Under the pieces are notes generated by a model, which saw nothing but the letters and a program-made list of their open reading frames with translations, was not told the origin of the DNA and did no database searches. Positions 32,254 to 45,290 of a stretch of 64,000 nucleotides of DNA are shown piece after piece; position 1 is the first letter of the stretch, and each line of letters begins with the position of its first letter. This stretch comes from Astropecten irregularis (lineage: Eukaryota > Echinodermata > Asteroidea > Paxillosida > Astropectinidae). The position numbers and the translations under genes are program-made. The DNA lies in the NCBI GenBank assembly GCA_963971285.1, contig OZ020257.1, forward strand, positions 15,948,602 through 16,012,601. The letters run 5' to 3'.

Positions 32254-33122
32254 CTCATGTCGGTCCTATACTTTTATTGAAAGCAAAGATTTCTCTCCAT
32301 TCATTTCATCGTTCATGTCCAAAGACACCAGCCTATGTGGGTTGTACGTTATGCAAATAAATCTTATAACATTAATATTCTGCCGTCGGCTGTCAATGTT
32401 GTGGCATCGTGTCTAATGGCCTAATGTCTGCAATATTTTTCAGACCATGTTCAGACGTAACCTTAACTCACCAGCCATGACAAAACAGTGCCGACGGCCA
32501 ATTTAAATTCTCCTTAAAAACGGTAAGGGCACGTAGAGTATCTCTAAATTTAAACAGAAGGAGACGTATACAAGGTCGTTATTATTGCAAAATAATACAT
32601 CTTTGCCAGGAACGGTGAGTGTGCGACCTAGAAACAAATATACCGACTTGAGCTGGGTTGGATCTGGACCGAATGACTCGACAAAAATGAATGATTTTCC
32701 CCCGGCATCACTAAGCTATATAGCCCCTGTGATTAGTGCTTCGGTCACGGTCAACAATCTTAGCTCAGGGTACCACTGATAGTCATACATGTTCAGCTTA
32801 TAATGGGGGTAAGCTTAAGAAGTTCAAAGATTATACGATGATGATAATGCGCTGTTTTGATTGTCGACCAATAACGTGTTAAGACCAAGGACACTTTTAC
32901 AATAACAGCCAGCATGCTGGAAGTAGACTTTTTTGTCCAATGAGGGCGCTATTTGATCGCTTCCCTTGCCGCCTGCAAGTAGGAAGTCGGTGAAAATAAC
33001 AATCACGTAAATATACTAGAATGAAGTTAATTCACATATTGAGTAAATTAAAACCACTTCAAATGTATTCAACTACAAGACTGCCGAATGCAGCTTATTG
33101 GCTATTGTCTTTTGGTCATTTT
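32254..33122. other. Intergenic, no gene recognised
   Basis: AT-rich with only short frames and no recognisable repeat. Confidence 0.5.
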
Positions 33123-33237
33123 GGGTGCGTTCGTTTAGCTTTCACGAATCGACTCCAGTAAACCTCGCTTGTTTTGCGCAGTATACGCGACCATTTCTAG
33201 GTTATGGTTGCGCCGTGAAAGCTAAACGAACACACCT
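33123..33237. mobile_element. Palindromic element, family K
   Basis: The termini GGGTGCGTTCGTTTAGCTTT and AAAGCTAAACGAACACACC are inverses over about 22 bp, with TCACG/CGTGA continuing the stem. About 115 bp, non-coding. A single copy in the window. Confidence 0.75.
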
Positions 33238-35578
33238 AATGTACCACAAAGATCGCTTCAAAATGTACGCCCTCATCGGGTAGAAATGGCCAATTGAAAT
33301 CCATTGTGTCTTCCTGCGATCTTGCAAAAAAACGAATGGAATACACTAGATTAAGATGCACACAACACCAAGAGATCATCTAATTTGGAAGACAAGTCAT
33401 ATCATTCTTACAAGATCCATTCTCGTTGAAAGCTAAAAGCGTCAAGATAAAAGCTTTTATGACCATTATAAAAGACAAAAAACCTGAAGTGTCCACGGAG
33501 TCGATCGAGTACTCGATCCCCGTCATCCATTTTGCATTGATGTATCAGATGTTAAAAGAAAGAATAAAAAGAAGTTCACCATTAATGAGCGGATCCGAAT
33601 CGTATTCCCCGTACATTATGGCAAAAAGGCTTAAGGGCTTCTGTAAGCATTACTTCCGGTAAACGGCTCGTAATGCACGCATGTAACGCACTCCTTCAGT
33701 TTGTTTGCCCAGCGAATGCAGAGTCAAAAAAGGTACAAAAGACGTCTTTTCAGGATACGCACTTACCGTCCGTCTCGCTAAAGCTCCATTACGCTCTGGT
33801 TTGATTTATATCCATTCCCGCTTATTGGCTGAGTGCTGCTCGCTCTTTTATCTTGATTCCCGCCATGTTAACATCTTAGATCTTATATCCCTTCTCCATT
33901 TTTTCTTGTTTTACTACAGAGACCGCTTCTAAAATTATCGTCGGATCCGGTCCAAACATATACCTTAATTTCTCTAGAGAGCCCACGATCTGGCGAGTTC
34001 CAAAAATATCTTCTAATTTTCTCCGGCGGATCTCGTATTCTAATACTGGTGTGGTGATGAGCAGCGAGCAGCTACTGGAGATTTTATTCTTAGAAAAAAA
34101 AAATGGAGAAATTTACAAAGAGCCGAAATAGGTGATTCATGGCGATAACACACAATGATAAACACGAATGCATTGCGATTGGAAACAAGAGGCAGTAAAA
34201 TATCTTTTATTGCCACATTGATTCATTGAATTAATTTCAACCGGTCTCTGCAGGTGTGCTTTATTAATGCGAAGGGCTTGTAGAACGTATTATACGTTAT
34301 TTTGTTTGAATACAATATCTGGGACGATTTATGTAAAGGGGAGTCAAATTGAGATTTTTATGTCTCTGGTCGCTGGCCATACTGTGATACGTAGTTGCCT
34401 TAAAGAAATGAGCATGCAGTTATAGGCGCCAATTATTATACTAAGGTCCAGGGAACATGAAACATTACACAAACTGCCTAATCAGTGTAACGCCTATCAA
34501 TCATGAAGGACATGATATTGAATGAGTTATTATTTTTTGGAGATTCGTGACCTATTCCTTAGAACATAGGCGACAAACGAACACCACGATGACAATCACG
34601 GAGCGATTATAGTAGGCCTAGTTGATTTCTGGATAACATGTCGTGCATTCGTTTTGTATAGGTCGCCGAGCATAACCTCCCAAAATGCAAATAAAAACAC
34701 ACCCCAAAAACATAAAAAACGAGCATTGACGAAGTTTTTGGATTTTGTTCAGCTGCCAGTAAACCAAGCCCATCCGCGTGGAATTTACCCGGTGCGTATA
34801 GGCATGTGACAGAAATGCCCCATGGGAATGGACACGGACCAACTACGGGCCAAAATGCTGCATCAGCCCCTGAAACTCCGGACCCATCACCGCCAAACGG
34901 AACCTCAATACCCGCACGTATATAGCCGACTCTTGCTCCGCACTTGACTGTCATTTCACGTAATGAGATCAATCCGGAAAAAAAAAATATCAACCAAAAA
35001 ATAAAACCTCGCTCGTCTGTTATGCCTTCGTCGACAGAGGGGGGAGGGATGATGCTTGGCTCCCGGTGGAAATTGAGGCTGAAACACGGTGGAATCGTTT
35101 CGCAAGAATTGGCGTAACACGAGAGAACTGGCCACGGCTGCCGCTCCTCTAAATTGTTTTCCTTTCCAATCAAGCTGGTCGGGGAATTACCGATGGGAAA
35201 TCCTACTCGCTATAACTGTCCGCTAGTCACCCTTTCACTACTGATGTCTAGTTAATATTTTCTTCTTCTTCTTTTTTTCTTTTCTGTTCGTCCATTGCTT
35301 GCACTTTGGGTGCACCCAAGGCAGACATGGAAAAGTGCATGATGTTTGTACTTGCCCCAGCTTGTAAGGATATATCATCTTAAAATAGCACCTACAGGAG
35401 TGGCAAAATGTATCCCAAAAGATTTGGGTAAAAAGAAAAAGAGAACAAGAAAATTCTCTTTCGTTTTGTTTTATTTGAAGCATGTCAGTTGTCACGCAAG
35501 ACCAGGACAAATGCATTTGCTTATGCTGGCTACATGAAACACACCGTACGTATACCAGAATATGAATTCAGTATCAAC
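33238..35578. other. Intergenic, no gene recognised
   Basis: The largest open frame is 188 codons at 34607-35173 (minus). It has no signal peptide, domain or similarity I recognise, and it has an unbiased composition. It could be a lineage-specific gene but is more likely chance. No repeat is seen. Confidence 0.45.
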
Positions 35579-35933
35579 TTAAAGGTAATATAATACTTTG
35601 ACCGTTTTTGTCAAAGAAATACAGATTCATGGGCAAAAATATCAAGAAGGATACAGTAATACTAGTCTGTGACAATTTCAGTCCCATACGGTGCCCACTT
35701 TTTGAGAAAACAGTAAAAACAACATTCACAGTATTTCTTAAGTCTTTTCTGTTTCATTTTTTTATCTTTAAAAGATCAAAAATAATTTTGCTCACTGATT
35801 TTACTATTTATTTCAGGTGGAAAATCTTTAACAGTATGTTTCTACCAGCACCATCTTTATATCCTGTAAGTTAAAGGTAAATCTGTGAACATTTCGGTTT
35901 TGGTTTTCCACCAAAGTATGATAGTACCTTTAA
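35579..35933 (+). mobile_element. TTAA-type MITE, family H (copy 5)
   Basis: TTAAAGGTAATATAATACTT opens it and ACCAAAGTATGATAGTACCT, then TTAA, closes it. The interior matches 17090 and 43511. Confidence 0.85.
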
Positions 35934-36307
35934 AGAGCACCAACAAAATAAATGACTAAAATATTCATGAATATTACGACAGATACGTATGACCGAATTA
36001 CAACCCATCCCTTAACTATTCATATTTTTGTTGTTGTTGTTTTCCAACCTGGCAAATATTGGGCTGTGAAAAACTACACGATGGGCAGTAGTGTTTGACG
36101 GCTCGAATGGGATATGACACTATACCGATGCGCTATGTCACACACCCATGGTTTTTACGAGCTGTCGATGCCTGAAGGGCACGAAAATCACACCGTTGGT
36201 GTCACGGACGAAATAACACGGACTCCCCCGAAACGCCACGGGTGTACGCCTTGCAGTCACGCCGATGATCCGATCAGGAATACCCACTAGATGCAGAAGC
36301 ATGGCAA
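35934..36307. other. Intergenic, no gene recognised
   Basis: No gene or repeat recognised between a family H MITE and a truncated family A copy. Confidence 0.5.
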
Positions 36308-36465
36308 GGAGCCAATTTCATATAGAGCTGCTTAAGCACAACATTTGTTTAGCATGAATAGTCTTCCTTGATCAAACAGGATTACCAACCAAATGTGCAT
36401 GTGATATTTACTGCTTTTGACTTGTATTCGGCCATGTTTGCTGAGCCTAACATTCACAACATCCT
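36308..36465. mobile_element. MITE family A, truncated copy
   Basis: The left terminus GAGCCAATTTCATATAGAGC and interior TCTTCCTTGATCAAACAGGA are present. The right half and terminus are missing after about 36465. Confidence 0.75.
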
Positions 36466-36598
36466 AACAATTCAAATTGCCAAACCATAACCCGAAGCCT
36501 TGACGAAAATGAGTCTTTTTAGGGTATGTGCTTGGTTTCATGGCTTCTGACTGCCAAACGAACACAGATAATTGACTATTTGGGACACCACCAGCATA

Positions 36599-36850
36599 GG
36601 GATTGCTAGCTCAGTTGGTAAGAGCACCGGTACGTTATTTTGGAGGTCAATGGTTCAAATCCCGCTCCAGTCATTTGTTTGGTTCACTTGTCAATGTCTT
36701 TTTGGGGGAAGTAGATTCTGTTTTGTTCAGGCTATCCCTAATTGGCAGATTCACTCCGATGTACGGATCCCTCATCCACTCCATCCTCAGTTGATGCTCT
36801 CCCGAGCGCTCTATGTCGTCCAGCATCTTGATGATGATGTATTACAATGA
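36599..36850 (+). mobile_element. tRNA-derived SINE-like element
   Basis: An internal RNA polymerase III A box (TAGCTCAGTTGGT at 36607) and B box (GGTTCAAATCC at 36652) lie at tRNA spacing. The D-arm pairs GCTC/GAGC. The acceptor and T stems are imperfect and the position before the anticodon is C, not T, so this is not a functional tRNA. About 170 bp of non-tRNA body follows (to about 36850). The usual reading is a SINE with a degenerate tRNA head. Confidence 0.65.
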
Positions 36851-37228
36851 CAAGAAGTCCAAGCAAAAGAAGGGTGTCGCTAATCCATCACCGTATATAG
36901 GTATAATCAGGCCTGGGAGTGTATTGACTCTTGCCGGTCGAGCCCAAGAGCGTGTAGGCGGACTGTGCGCCGGTTGGACGGGGAATTATCGTCTTACTCA
37001 CGGTGTCGGTCTTTAGTGAATTCGGGGATGTATGATAGAAAAAAGATGATAATAACTTAAGCTTATCTATAACAGTAAAGCGTTTATGCAAACAATGTGC
37101 TCAAAATAGCTGTAGGCGAAGCGCAACGTGTATTGGCTTTTGAATTTAGGTGACAAAATTGGAATTTTTTTTTCAGTTTATTGGCAACTTATTTTCATGT
37201 GTGTGGTGTAACACATTTAAAGACTACA
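36851..37228. other. Intergenic, no gene recognised
   Basis: No gene or repeat recognised beyond the end of the SINE-like body. Confidence 0.4.
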
Positions 37229-37369
37229 GGGGTCGATTTCACGAAGCCGTACGATCGATCGTAACACGAGTTTCAAAGGATAACCCATCGTAGGGGGCAT
37301 ATCCTATACAGGGCTGCAATTGTATCACAAGTCCTACGATTGATAGTAAGTTACGATGAGTTTGGTTAC
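37229..37369. mobile_element. Palindromic MITE, family B (copy 2)
   Basis: GGGGTCGATTTCACGAAGCC, then CGATCGATCGTAAC, with the inverse GTAAGTTACGATGAGTTTGG near the right end. Matches the copies at 48236 and 63381. Confidence 0.75.
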
Positions 37370-40300
37370 ATGTTGTGTCGTATTACCAAGAGCAGTAAGA
37401 TTTTGTCAGTACCCCGTTTTTGCTCTGACGACTTCGCTTTTGTATTATGCTTTTCTGTATACACAATGTTCTTAAAATATTAATTAGTCCAATTTGTATT
37501 CCTATAGTTAATTTTAACAGTTAGTGTATCTTGGGTATCTTTAAGTTTGCAGACAAAAAAGCGACGGCAATGCATCTTTAATGACTCCTTCCTGTCATGT
37601 CAGTTGTCACTCCCCTCCGGATATTGCCAGTTGCCGCCCCCAAGTGCCTTGTACTATTAAACAAACCCGTAATACGCCGACAGAACCGGACTTTGCAATC
37701 AATCAATCAATCATTGATCCGAGCGAGCTAGTGAGCTTTACACTGAGCTAGGAGCTCATTCTAGCTAGCAGGCAATATCCCATCATCCGGGCCCGTATAG
37801 TAGTCGTCCCAACTACCAAGTATCATTGCTCGGCACCCTCGCAAGTCGCGACACCCTCAAGTGTGACATGCCAGCCGCCCGCTGACTACACGGAGGTCCG
37901 CTCTGAATAATTTACAACTAATTGACGACAGGCACACCTGTCAGGAACATGTTTCTCGCCACGAGATTTGATTGATTCTCTGAGCTTTATAACCCCGTTC
38001 TCTCCATAAAGTCTATCTTTTTTTCCTTCCTAAATCTCCAACGGCCTTTTGCGAGACAGAACGAGGCGAGGTATAGGGAGGAAAGAGAGTTGAAGACTGA
38101 ATGAAGAGAAAGAAGGAGAAAACCAATTCAGCTAGATTTTTGCATTCTTGATAAGATAGATTCTTCTGCATGGATGGAACTGCGGCATTACCCAGCCACG
38201 TCCCAACGGATAATGTACATTCTCGTGGCCTCGTATGAGGTTTAAACCTCAGCAGAATGTAGATCCATGTTGGGATGCATATCAGATGATATTAAACTAC
38301 AAAGATACATGGATTCAATGTTCTAATCCTGCCAATAATACATGATCTAACAGAAAAAAGCTACACAAAAACACACTCATTGCCATCAAGAACTTCGGCA
38401 TTTAATGAAAAGGTGAGCCAACAATAAGACTGGGACTAATATGACTCTTGTTTCAGTCAAACTTGTGCCGATTTTCTCGGAGTTTCTCAATTACTTCCTG
38501 GGAAAATCGCAGGATATGAATACCTTGGAATAAATGCATCTACGGCTTTGCCAATAGGTGTCTGCTGCCACCTAGTGTTTGTACAGGCTCAAGTCATTCT
38601 GAAAGCTACTGTACGGAATGTTGGAACCGTACCATGTAACGCGGGGATCTGGACTACAGTGTGTAAGAATGTAAGAATTGCCAGACATTCCACTTGGTTG
38701 AGCATATACTACTAAGTGAGTGTGCTTTCGCCACATAATATTAATTATACCTAATAACCAGTCTGTAACTTTCACAATAATGCAGCAATTACAGGCCGAT
38801 GAATGTTCAGTTGTGTATGTCCAAGAACATTTCTAGTATCATCTCAACGGTCAAGAAATAACTCGAATAAACTTGATATGATTGTGCCTCGTGTGTGGAC
38901 AAGTGCAAAAAGGACATGCTGTTATTGTTGCTGTTATCTCCATTAATAATTATCAATTGTGCTATTGTTTCACAATCTTGTAATTGACCTATTTCTTCGA
39001 GGATAATGTGAATAAGTTCAAGGCACCGAATGATATTGTAACTCCAAAACAACCCCAGAGACATAAACAAACGTGTGCGTAATTATAATCCCCATTTTTC
39101 TGCTGCTACAACAGGAGCCCATAACTAGGAAACAATTTGACTGTGACTGACCTGTAATTAAGTTCTCTAAAGGGTCAGTTTTAGTTAGGTTGGCTCCGTA
39201 CGCTTTGCCTCTAAGATATAGGGCCGGAACCACACTCTCCTATGTATAATCATAGACCTATAGGCTCCTAGCTGTATGGTCCAACTTTCTCTCTTCCGAG
39301 TGTATAGCAACCGAACTCAAGTCAGTTTGCCCGTGGGAAAATAAGCAAATGAAGCGGAACTAGTCGTCAAAAAAATGACCACATATCCACTCCATACACA
39401 CCCGCAAGCTCAAATCAATTTATTTACTCGTCTGCATAGGGGTCCGTACCTGGAGCGCTAATTAGTAGCTATTGATGCTGACAAGAACAGATTCTTCTCA
39501 AACTCATTTATCTTTTCAGGAGGGGTAAATATAGGAAGCTGATTTTCCTCCAGCTATATTAATTTTTTTTTGTTCTTCGAAGCTCAGTGTCCCGAATGAC
39601 AAGGAATGTTGCGGGGACATCGTGTATGTGCCCGGGGCGCGGCATCTCCGACCGACTCGCTGCATGGCACTGCAAGAGCGCTATATCGGTATTCCATTAA
39701 AAATCTTGACAGGATGGCTGGATACTCGACTAGGTTCGAGTGTTATGGAACTTCATGATAAATTGTATTGATTTTTTGGTTGTGTCCGTCTCGTAATTTT
39801 CCATCGTCTTCCACCGATATCGCCTATGTGGAGGATTGGTCGGATTGCTTTAGGCCCTCTAGTTGCAACAGAAAGTAATCATATGCTATCACGATGATTC
39901 TCAGAACTTCAATGATGAGAGATAGAAAACTAGCAATAATTAATAATCAAAGGCTGTAGGGGTTCCAAGCCTGGCTGCAAGAATATAGAATGACCCAGCT
40001 GTGAGCACGGGGCGTCTAGTTCCATCAAGGATTGGTTATTTTTGAATTTGACCGGTCGGAGCTAGAAGACTGAATATTCTCAGCTTGTAAGGCCCCCCCC
40101 CTTCTGCAATGCCGCATCAGAATGCCGATTTTTGGCAGAGCAGGTGAGTCTTTAATACCAAGATATGGATTTAGATCGTGACCAACGTGGACCCTTGAAC
40201 TTGACCGCTTTTAGGTACTCGACACAGACCCACCTAGAGAGGCGACCTTCTGGTGGCCACTTGGCTCTTTCCACTTGATAACACAGGAGAATGCTTTCAT

Positions 40301-43300
40301 TCTTGACCGCTGATCGAGGCACAAGAGGTCTTCTTCTTCCTCTTCTTCTTCAGCTACAGCTACTTCTTCTTTTGCCCTGACGTGGCTTTGCGATGCGTGG
40401 GTGGGAATCTCGGTGAATGAAGCTAGTTCCTTTCATCACCTGCATGCAGTCAATGCTTACCCCCGCCGGCTACCTGTTAGCAAAGTCAACCTAAAACCCC
40501 AATGAGACCTTCGGCCAGATTTCCCCCAACCATGACATTTCTTTCTGTGTTTTTGTTTTAGAGCCCCGCAATCCTTAAGAGGATTGTTGTTTTCCCGCTG
40601 TGTGCTTTGCAGGTAAATGTCCTTGATGTCAGTCGTCGGCGAGGATGATTACGTGGATAAAACCGAAACGTATCACGCTCCAGTCAACGACGCTGTGAGG
40701 AGGAGTGGGGATTGTGTGATTGTCATGACAATGATAGCGTAGCTTAAGGGCAGTATTAAGGACGTTGGGATGCTTCAACTGTCGTCTTCGAGTTTGCCTT
40801 TAACCACATTAAGCTCTCAGTTGAGTTGAGAGCCCTCTTGGAGAGAGCTGTACTGCTAGCATCCCATCCCTCTTATAGGCCTGGTCCCACCAAGTATAAG
40901 ACGGCATCATCCAGCCCATCCACTGTCATGCATGCTATACAGTCAACTTGAATTCAGTTCAATTGGCGTCGATGTGCCTACGTTCTGGTCTCAAACATTG
41001 CGTGGAATCAAACATAGGCCTAATCGAGGGGGCCTTTTTCGCAAGCATGTTTGCTCGAGAGCACAACATTCAGCATACTTGAACATGCCGCTTGGTCCTC
41101 GGCGTGTAAGGAATTCCACAGTCCAATACTCAACCCACGCATAGAACATAATTCAAGGTAGATCTTTGCGTTCATCAAATTTGTGGAGTGAATTACAAAA
41201 ATGTAATGCACCCATAAATGATAACTTAAGTTATGATTTTCAAATGAGTAACCTCACTTAATGGTAGTTCAGAGTGATACGATCTTTGCTGATTTTATTC
41301 ATTTCAATCAGCTCAACATAATGTTTAGCGTGCCATTATGCAATACGCTTAGTGTATACAACACGGTTACAACGATATCTTGAGAAACTTTGTGGTTTTG
41401 ATAATTTGACATAGCAAAGTTTTCTAGCATTCACCCATTAGGGCTACTACACCATACATGCAAGATGCTATTTGGACCAATGCTCCGAGAGATGTTAGGA
41501 ACTTCTTGTACTTTTCATGTCCTCGGCTTTGTCCGTGTGAGAACTATAAGCAAACTGCACTGAAGCTAAATATAATTGGCATAAGTCAGTTTTCCTTGTG
41601 TTTGTAACTAGAGTTTCACTTATTTTAATCCACTAAAAGACGAATTTAGACTTTGCCAGTCTGGCTAAAAACAGCGATGTTGCTGTAACTCTGATGCTAT
41701 ATAGGAGAGTCTGATTCTTTTTACACATGTTTGCGCGTGCATGCAAAACAAAATCGTGAAGTCCTTCAATAACACAAGAAAGGGAAGCGTAGCTTAGCAA
41801 CAAAATTGATCATAATGCTTGGTTTCTTCCTCTATATATAAACTTGCAGCTTTTTTCCATTTTGTATGGAGAAAAGCACTACCCGTGCATTCTCGCTGTA
41901 CTATACCCTTTGCATGTAGATGCAAATCCGAAATTTCTATGTGTAAGCAAAAAAGGATTGCTCTTTTCTAAATTAAAGGAATGACGTGGAATAGGTAGGA
42001 ATGGCATAGAAACGGGCAACTTCATTTTGTTCTTTCTAATTCGATTTATTTACTGTTATTTATGTATTTATTTCTCCTCAAAAGTGCTGCATATGGAGAT
42101 GACTATATAGGACGAGTATGCGTCTATGATAGTCAAAGAAAATTTTATCTTCTCGATAACTCTATTTCATTAAAAATCGTCTGCACGTTTAGATTTCACG
42201 TTCTTCTTTACCACAGTGAACAGGCAAGGGAAGAAGTAAGAAAGAAACTATGAATACAAATAAAAATAAATTAACAAAGAAAGAAACAATGAAAGAAACT
42301 CAAAATAACAAAATAGTATATACATTCTCTTGTAAGAATCATAAAATGTAGGCCTATACATGTATATAGATGATTTCCAACTGTGCCGTTGTTAAGAAAT
42401 GTAGTATGACTTTACGTGCATGTCACATTGAGGTGCATGTATGTGTGGACAGCCAGGGCCTCCCATACACACTGTGGACGTCACGACAAAGGACGTCCAC
42501 ATAATGCAGGATCCCAAGACGTTATGTGGACTCGCACATGCGTCCACATAATGTTTTCATGACAATGTAAATGGCCAAAAGGGGAATTGTTCAATGTGTC
42601 TTTATCCGTCACAAATATGAAGTTTATCATTTTAGAGATATTCAGTCCAAATTTCATCATGGAAATATGGGTACAGTTTCAAATACGAATGGTTCGATTT
42701 TGTCAATTTAGTCAGTACAAGAGAATAAAGGAAAGTCCACATATTGTGTATAAATCAAATGGGTGTGGGGTGGGGTGGGGAGGGTTTAAGGGGGTCAAAC
42801 TAGGCAGACGCATCCACATGTGAATTACACGTCGGTATTTGTCAGTTGATTTAGCGAAAGGCAAAGCCACCTTACGGTCTTAAGAATAAATCTGCTTAAT
42901 AATTGAGGACAGATGAAGTCTGACAGTCATGGGGGTGAGCTCCTTCGGATGTCCCAGAAGGTCGATGCGTGTCGGCGGCATGTTTTATTTTGAGATCAGT
43001 CAGGAGGAAAAAAAAGGCCACGGCCCAAGATATTTGGCATTTTGAGGTGGTGCCTGTCGATATTATCTCAGGAAAAAGGAGAGAAATCTCTTCTTCTTTT
43101 TTGGTTCGTACATACACAAACAGCAAGGCCTCTTCTGGATGATGTACTGTAGTCTAGAATTACAGTGCTGGGATGACATTTGGCTGGAGGCATGGTTTGA
43201 ACGAGGACTATGTATGATGTTAAATCATCAGGCATACGGAGGTAGATGTTGTCGCTCTGTGTGGGTATGTGGATACGACGCGTAGTCGTTATGGTATGGT

Positions 43301-44884
43301 GGAATCGGGGGTCTGTGTAGGGTTTGCCGTGAAAACAGGCTTTGATAATTTCAACTCAACCCAAGAAATTTCTGGAACGTTCCCCGTCCAACAATATGAC
43401 ATTCTACTGATTGATACACGATGGCACGTCGAATGCCTTCACCATATCAAAGCCTTTCCAATAAATGATCATTATGTCAGAACAGTACACGCTAATTTTG
43501 GACACCGTTCTTAAAGGTATATATCATACTTTGGTTTTTATCAAAGAAATACAGATTCATGGGCAAAAATATCAAGACAGAAACTGTAACAGTCATCTGT
43601 GAAAATTTCAGTCCCATACGGTGCCCACTTTTTCTGAAAACGGTGAAAAACTGCCACAGTATTTCTTAAGTCTTTTCTCCTTTATTTTTGATCTTTTAAA
43701 AGATCAAACAGATTTTCGGTCGTTGTTTTACTAATATCTGGATAAATGCACCATTTCAGGAGGAACAATTTTAACGGTATGTTTGTACCACCACCATCTT
43801 CATACCCTGTAAGTTATACGTACATCTGTGAACATATCTGTTTTGGTTTCTTACCAAATTAGTATGATACTACCTTTTAAGACTTATTTTCAACAATGGG
43901 TCGTTTATTTAAAGATTCCCCCTTGTTCAAAGTCAGCTTTTGAGATATACAAAATAGATTGTCGGTATCTATAGGCATGTACCCAGCATTTTATCTTAGC
44001 CCCAAACCTTGCCACAACTTGCAGAGTATGCACTGACTCAACCGGTGTGAGAATCACCAAACCCTTTAAATCGCCCAAAACTTTAACCCTCGATGTTTCA
44101 CGTTAGATAAAGGACCAAACAGAAACGGCAGAACTAGCTCCAACCGCGTCTGAACTCTATCTTGTTTGAAGTAAGTCCACTAAACTAATGTTATATTAAT
44201 CCGCTCAGACAAGGCAGCATTATAAAGGTCAATAAATTACTCCGAGCATACTCAGTTTATAGAATGCTCGATATATCCTTAGGGGTACCTTTCCCCCAAA
44301 TCGCACTGAATACACTCAATATGTATATGTATATTTATATACGCATAATAGACCGTGTTTGTTTCTGGTCCGTTTGAAGAGAAAACAAATCGTCTTTGAT
44401 TGAAAGCGAAGAGCCCTCCATGCTCTCCACCAGGACAAACCTGATCGTATGGGACAGAGAATCTTAGACAAACCACTAGGTCCTTCGTACCTTATCACCC
44501 TCGGGCCTACGTGTACATAATCAAGCGATGTGCTTTTTTTCTTCCATGTACTCAGATTCGATCATTTTACTTAAAATCTATATTTATAGGACGTGGATTT
44601 TTCCCGCCAAAAATCCCCTTGGCAATATAGCCTTGCGTTTTCCGCTCTCACGAATCTGCCATAATCCGTTTTTGAATTTGAGGAAAAGGCCTTGGTGCAT
44701 ATTTATACCGTTCTCTGTAAAGAATTGATACCAGGATAATCTGTATTGCATACGATTTGGCCAATGAGATATATCTTTATCGGAAATTGAGATACCTCTG
44801 AGAAAATGTGGACATTGAAAGACGTAATGAGTAAAGCAAAAGAAAATATGGAAATGTCCCATTGGGGTATCTTCCCACGACAGG
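37370..44884. other. Gene desert with one MITE
   Basis: No coding exon is recognisable on either strand. Features: a CAATCAATCAATCAATC run near 37697, a CTT/CTTCTT-rich tract at about 40330-40371, a GGGGTGGGGTGGGGAGGG stretch at about 42768-42785, and the family H MITE at 43511. It may hold distal regulatory DNA, but no specific site is supported by sequence alone. Confidence 0.5.
43511..43880 (+). mobile_element. TTAA-type MITE, family H (copy 6, best preserved)
   Basis: TTAAAGGTATATATCATACT opens it and AGTATGATACTACCTTTTAA closes it. TTAA is present at both ends. The internal stretch is nearly identical to 17090-17452. It contains a short self-complementary core ATCTTTTAAAAGATCAAA. Confidence 0.88.
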
Positions 44885-45290
44885 GATACATTTTATTTGT
44901 AGTAAAGATAATTTCTCTGTTTCTATAGAATTTCGATATATCTTTGTTTGTAGCAAAGATATCGCGTTCTTTTTAAGACGATGTATCTCACGATGAAGTT
45001 TAGAGATTGTGTGCGTATTTGGTACGGGTATCTGTGTTTCTGATGTAGTATTTCGTGGATCTGCATGCTAGAAATATTTCGGGCGAAGTATATGTGTGTC
45101 TATTATGATAAAGATATAATCTTGCAGAGATATTTGTGTTTTGGAAGATATAATGTTCGTATGGGGATATTGTTTGTTTGTCTTGTAGAGTTATCTTGGT
45201 TTCCGGTCGAGATATCTCTCTTTCTATAGTGGAAATATTTCTGCTTCTATTTGAGATATCTCTCCTATCATAATGCAGATATCTCTTCTA
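44885..45290. repeat. Degenerate minisatellite of about 23 bp, AGATATCTCTnTTTCTAT type
   Basis: About 16 tandem, strongly degenerate units centred on (A)GATATCT or AAATATTTCT, each followed by a T/C/G-rich stretch and often ending CTATAG or TTGTAG. Spacing varies from about 17 to 45 bp and is mostly 20-26. It is best preserved at 45210-45290. No frame stays open. The core GATATC is itself palindromic. Confidence 0.7.

Noticed and set aside
34607-35173. 188-codon minus-strand frame in the gene desert
   Set aside because: No domain, signal peptide or similarity recognised, and composition is unremarkable. Kept as a chance ORF until transcript evidence exists.
36599-36673. Functional tRNA gene
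   Set aside because: Boxes A and B are present, but the acceptor and T stems mispair and position 33 is not T. A SINE head fits better.
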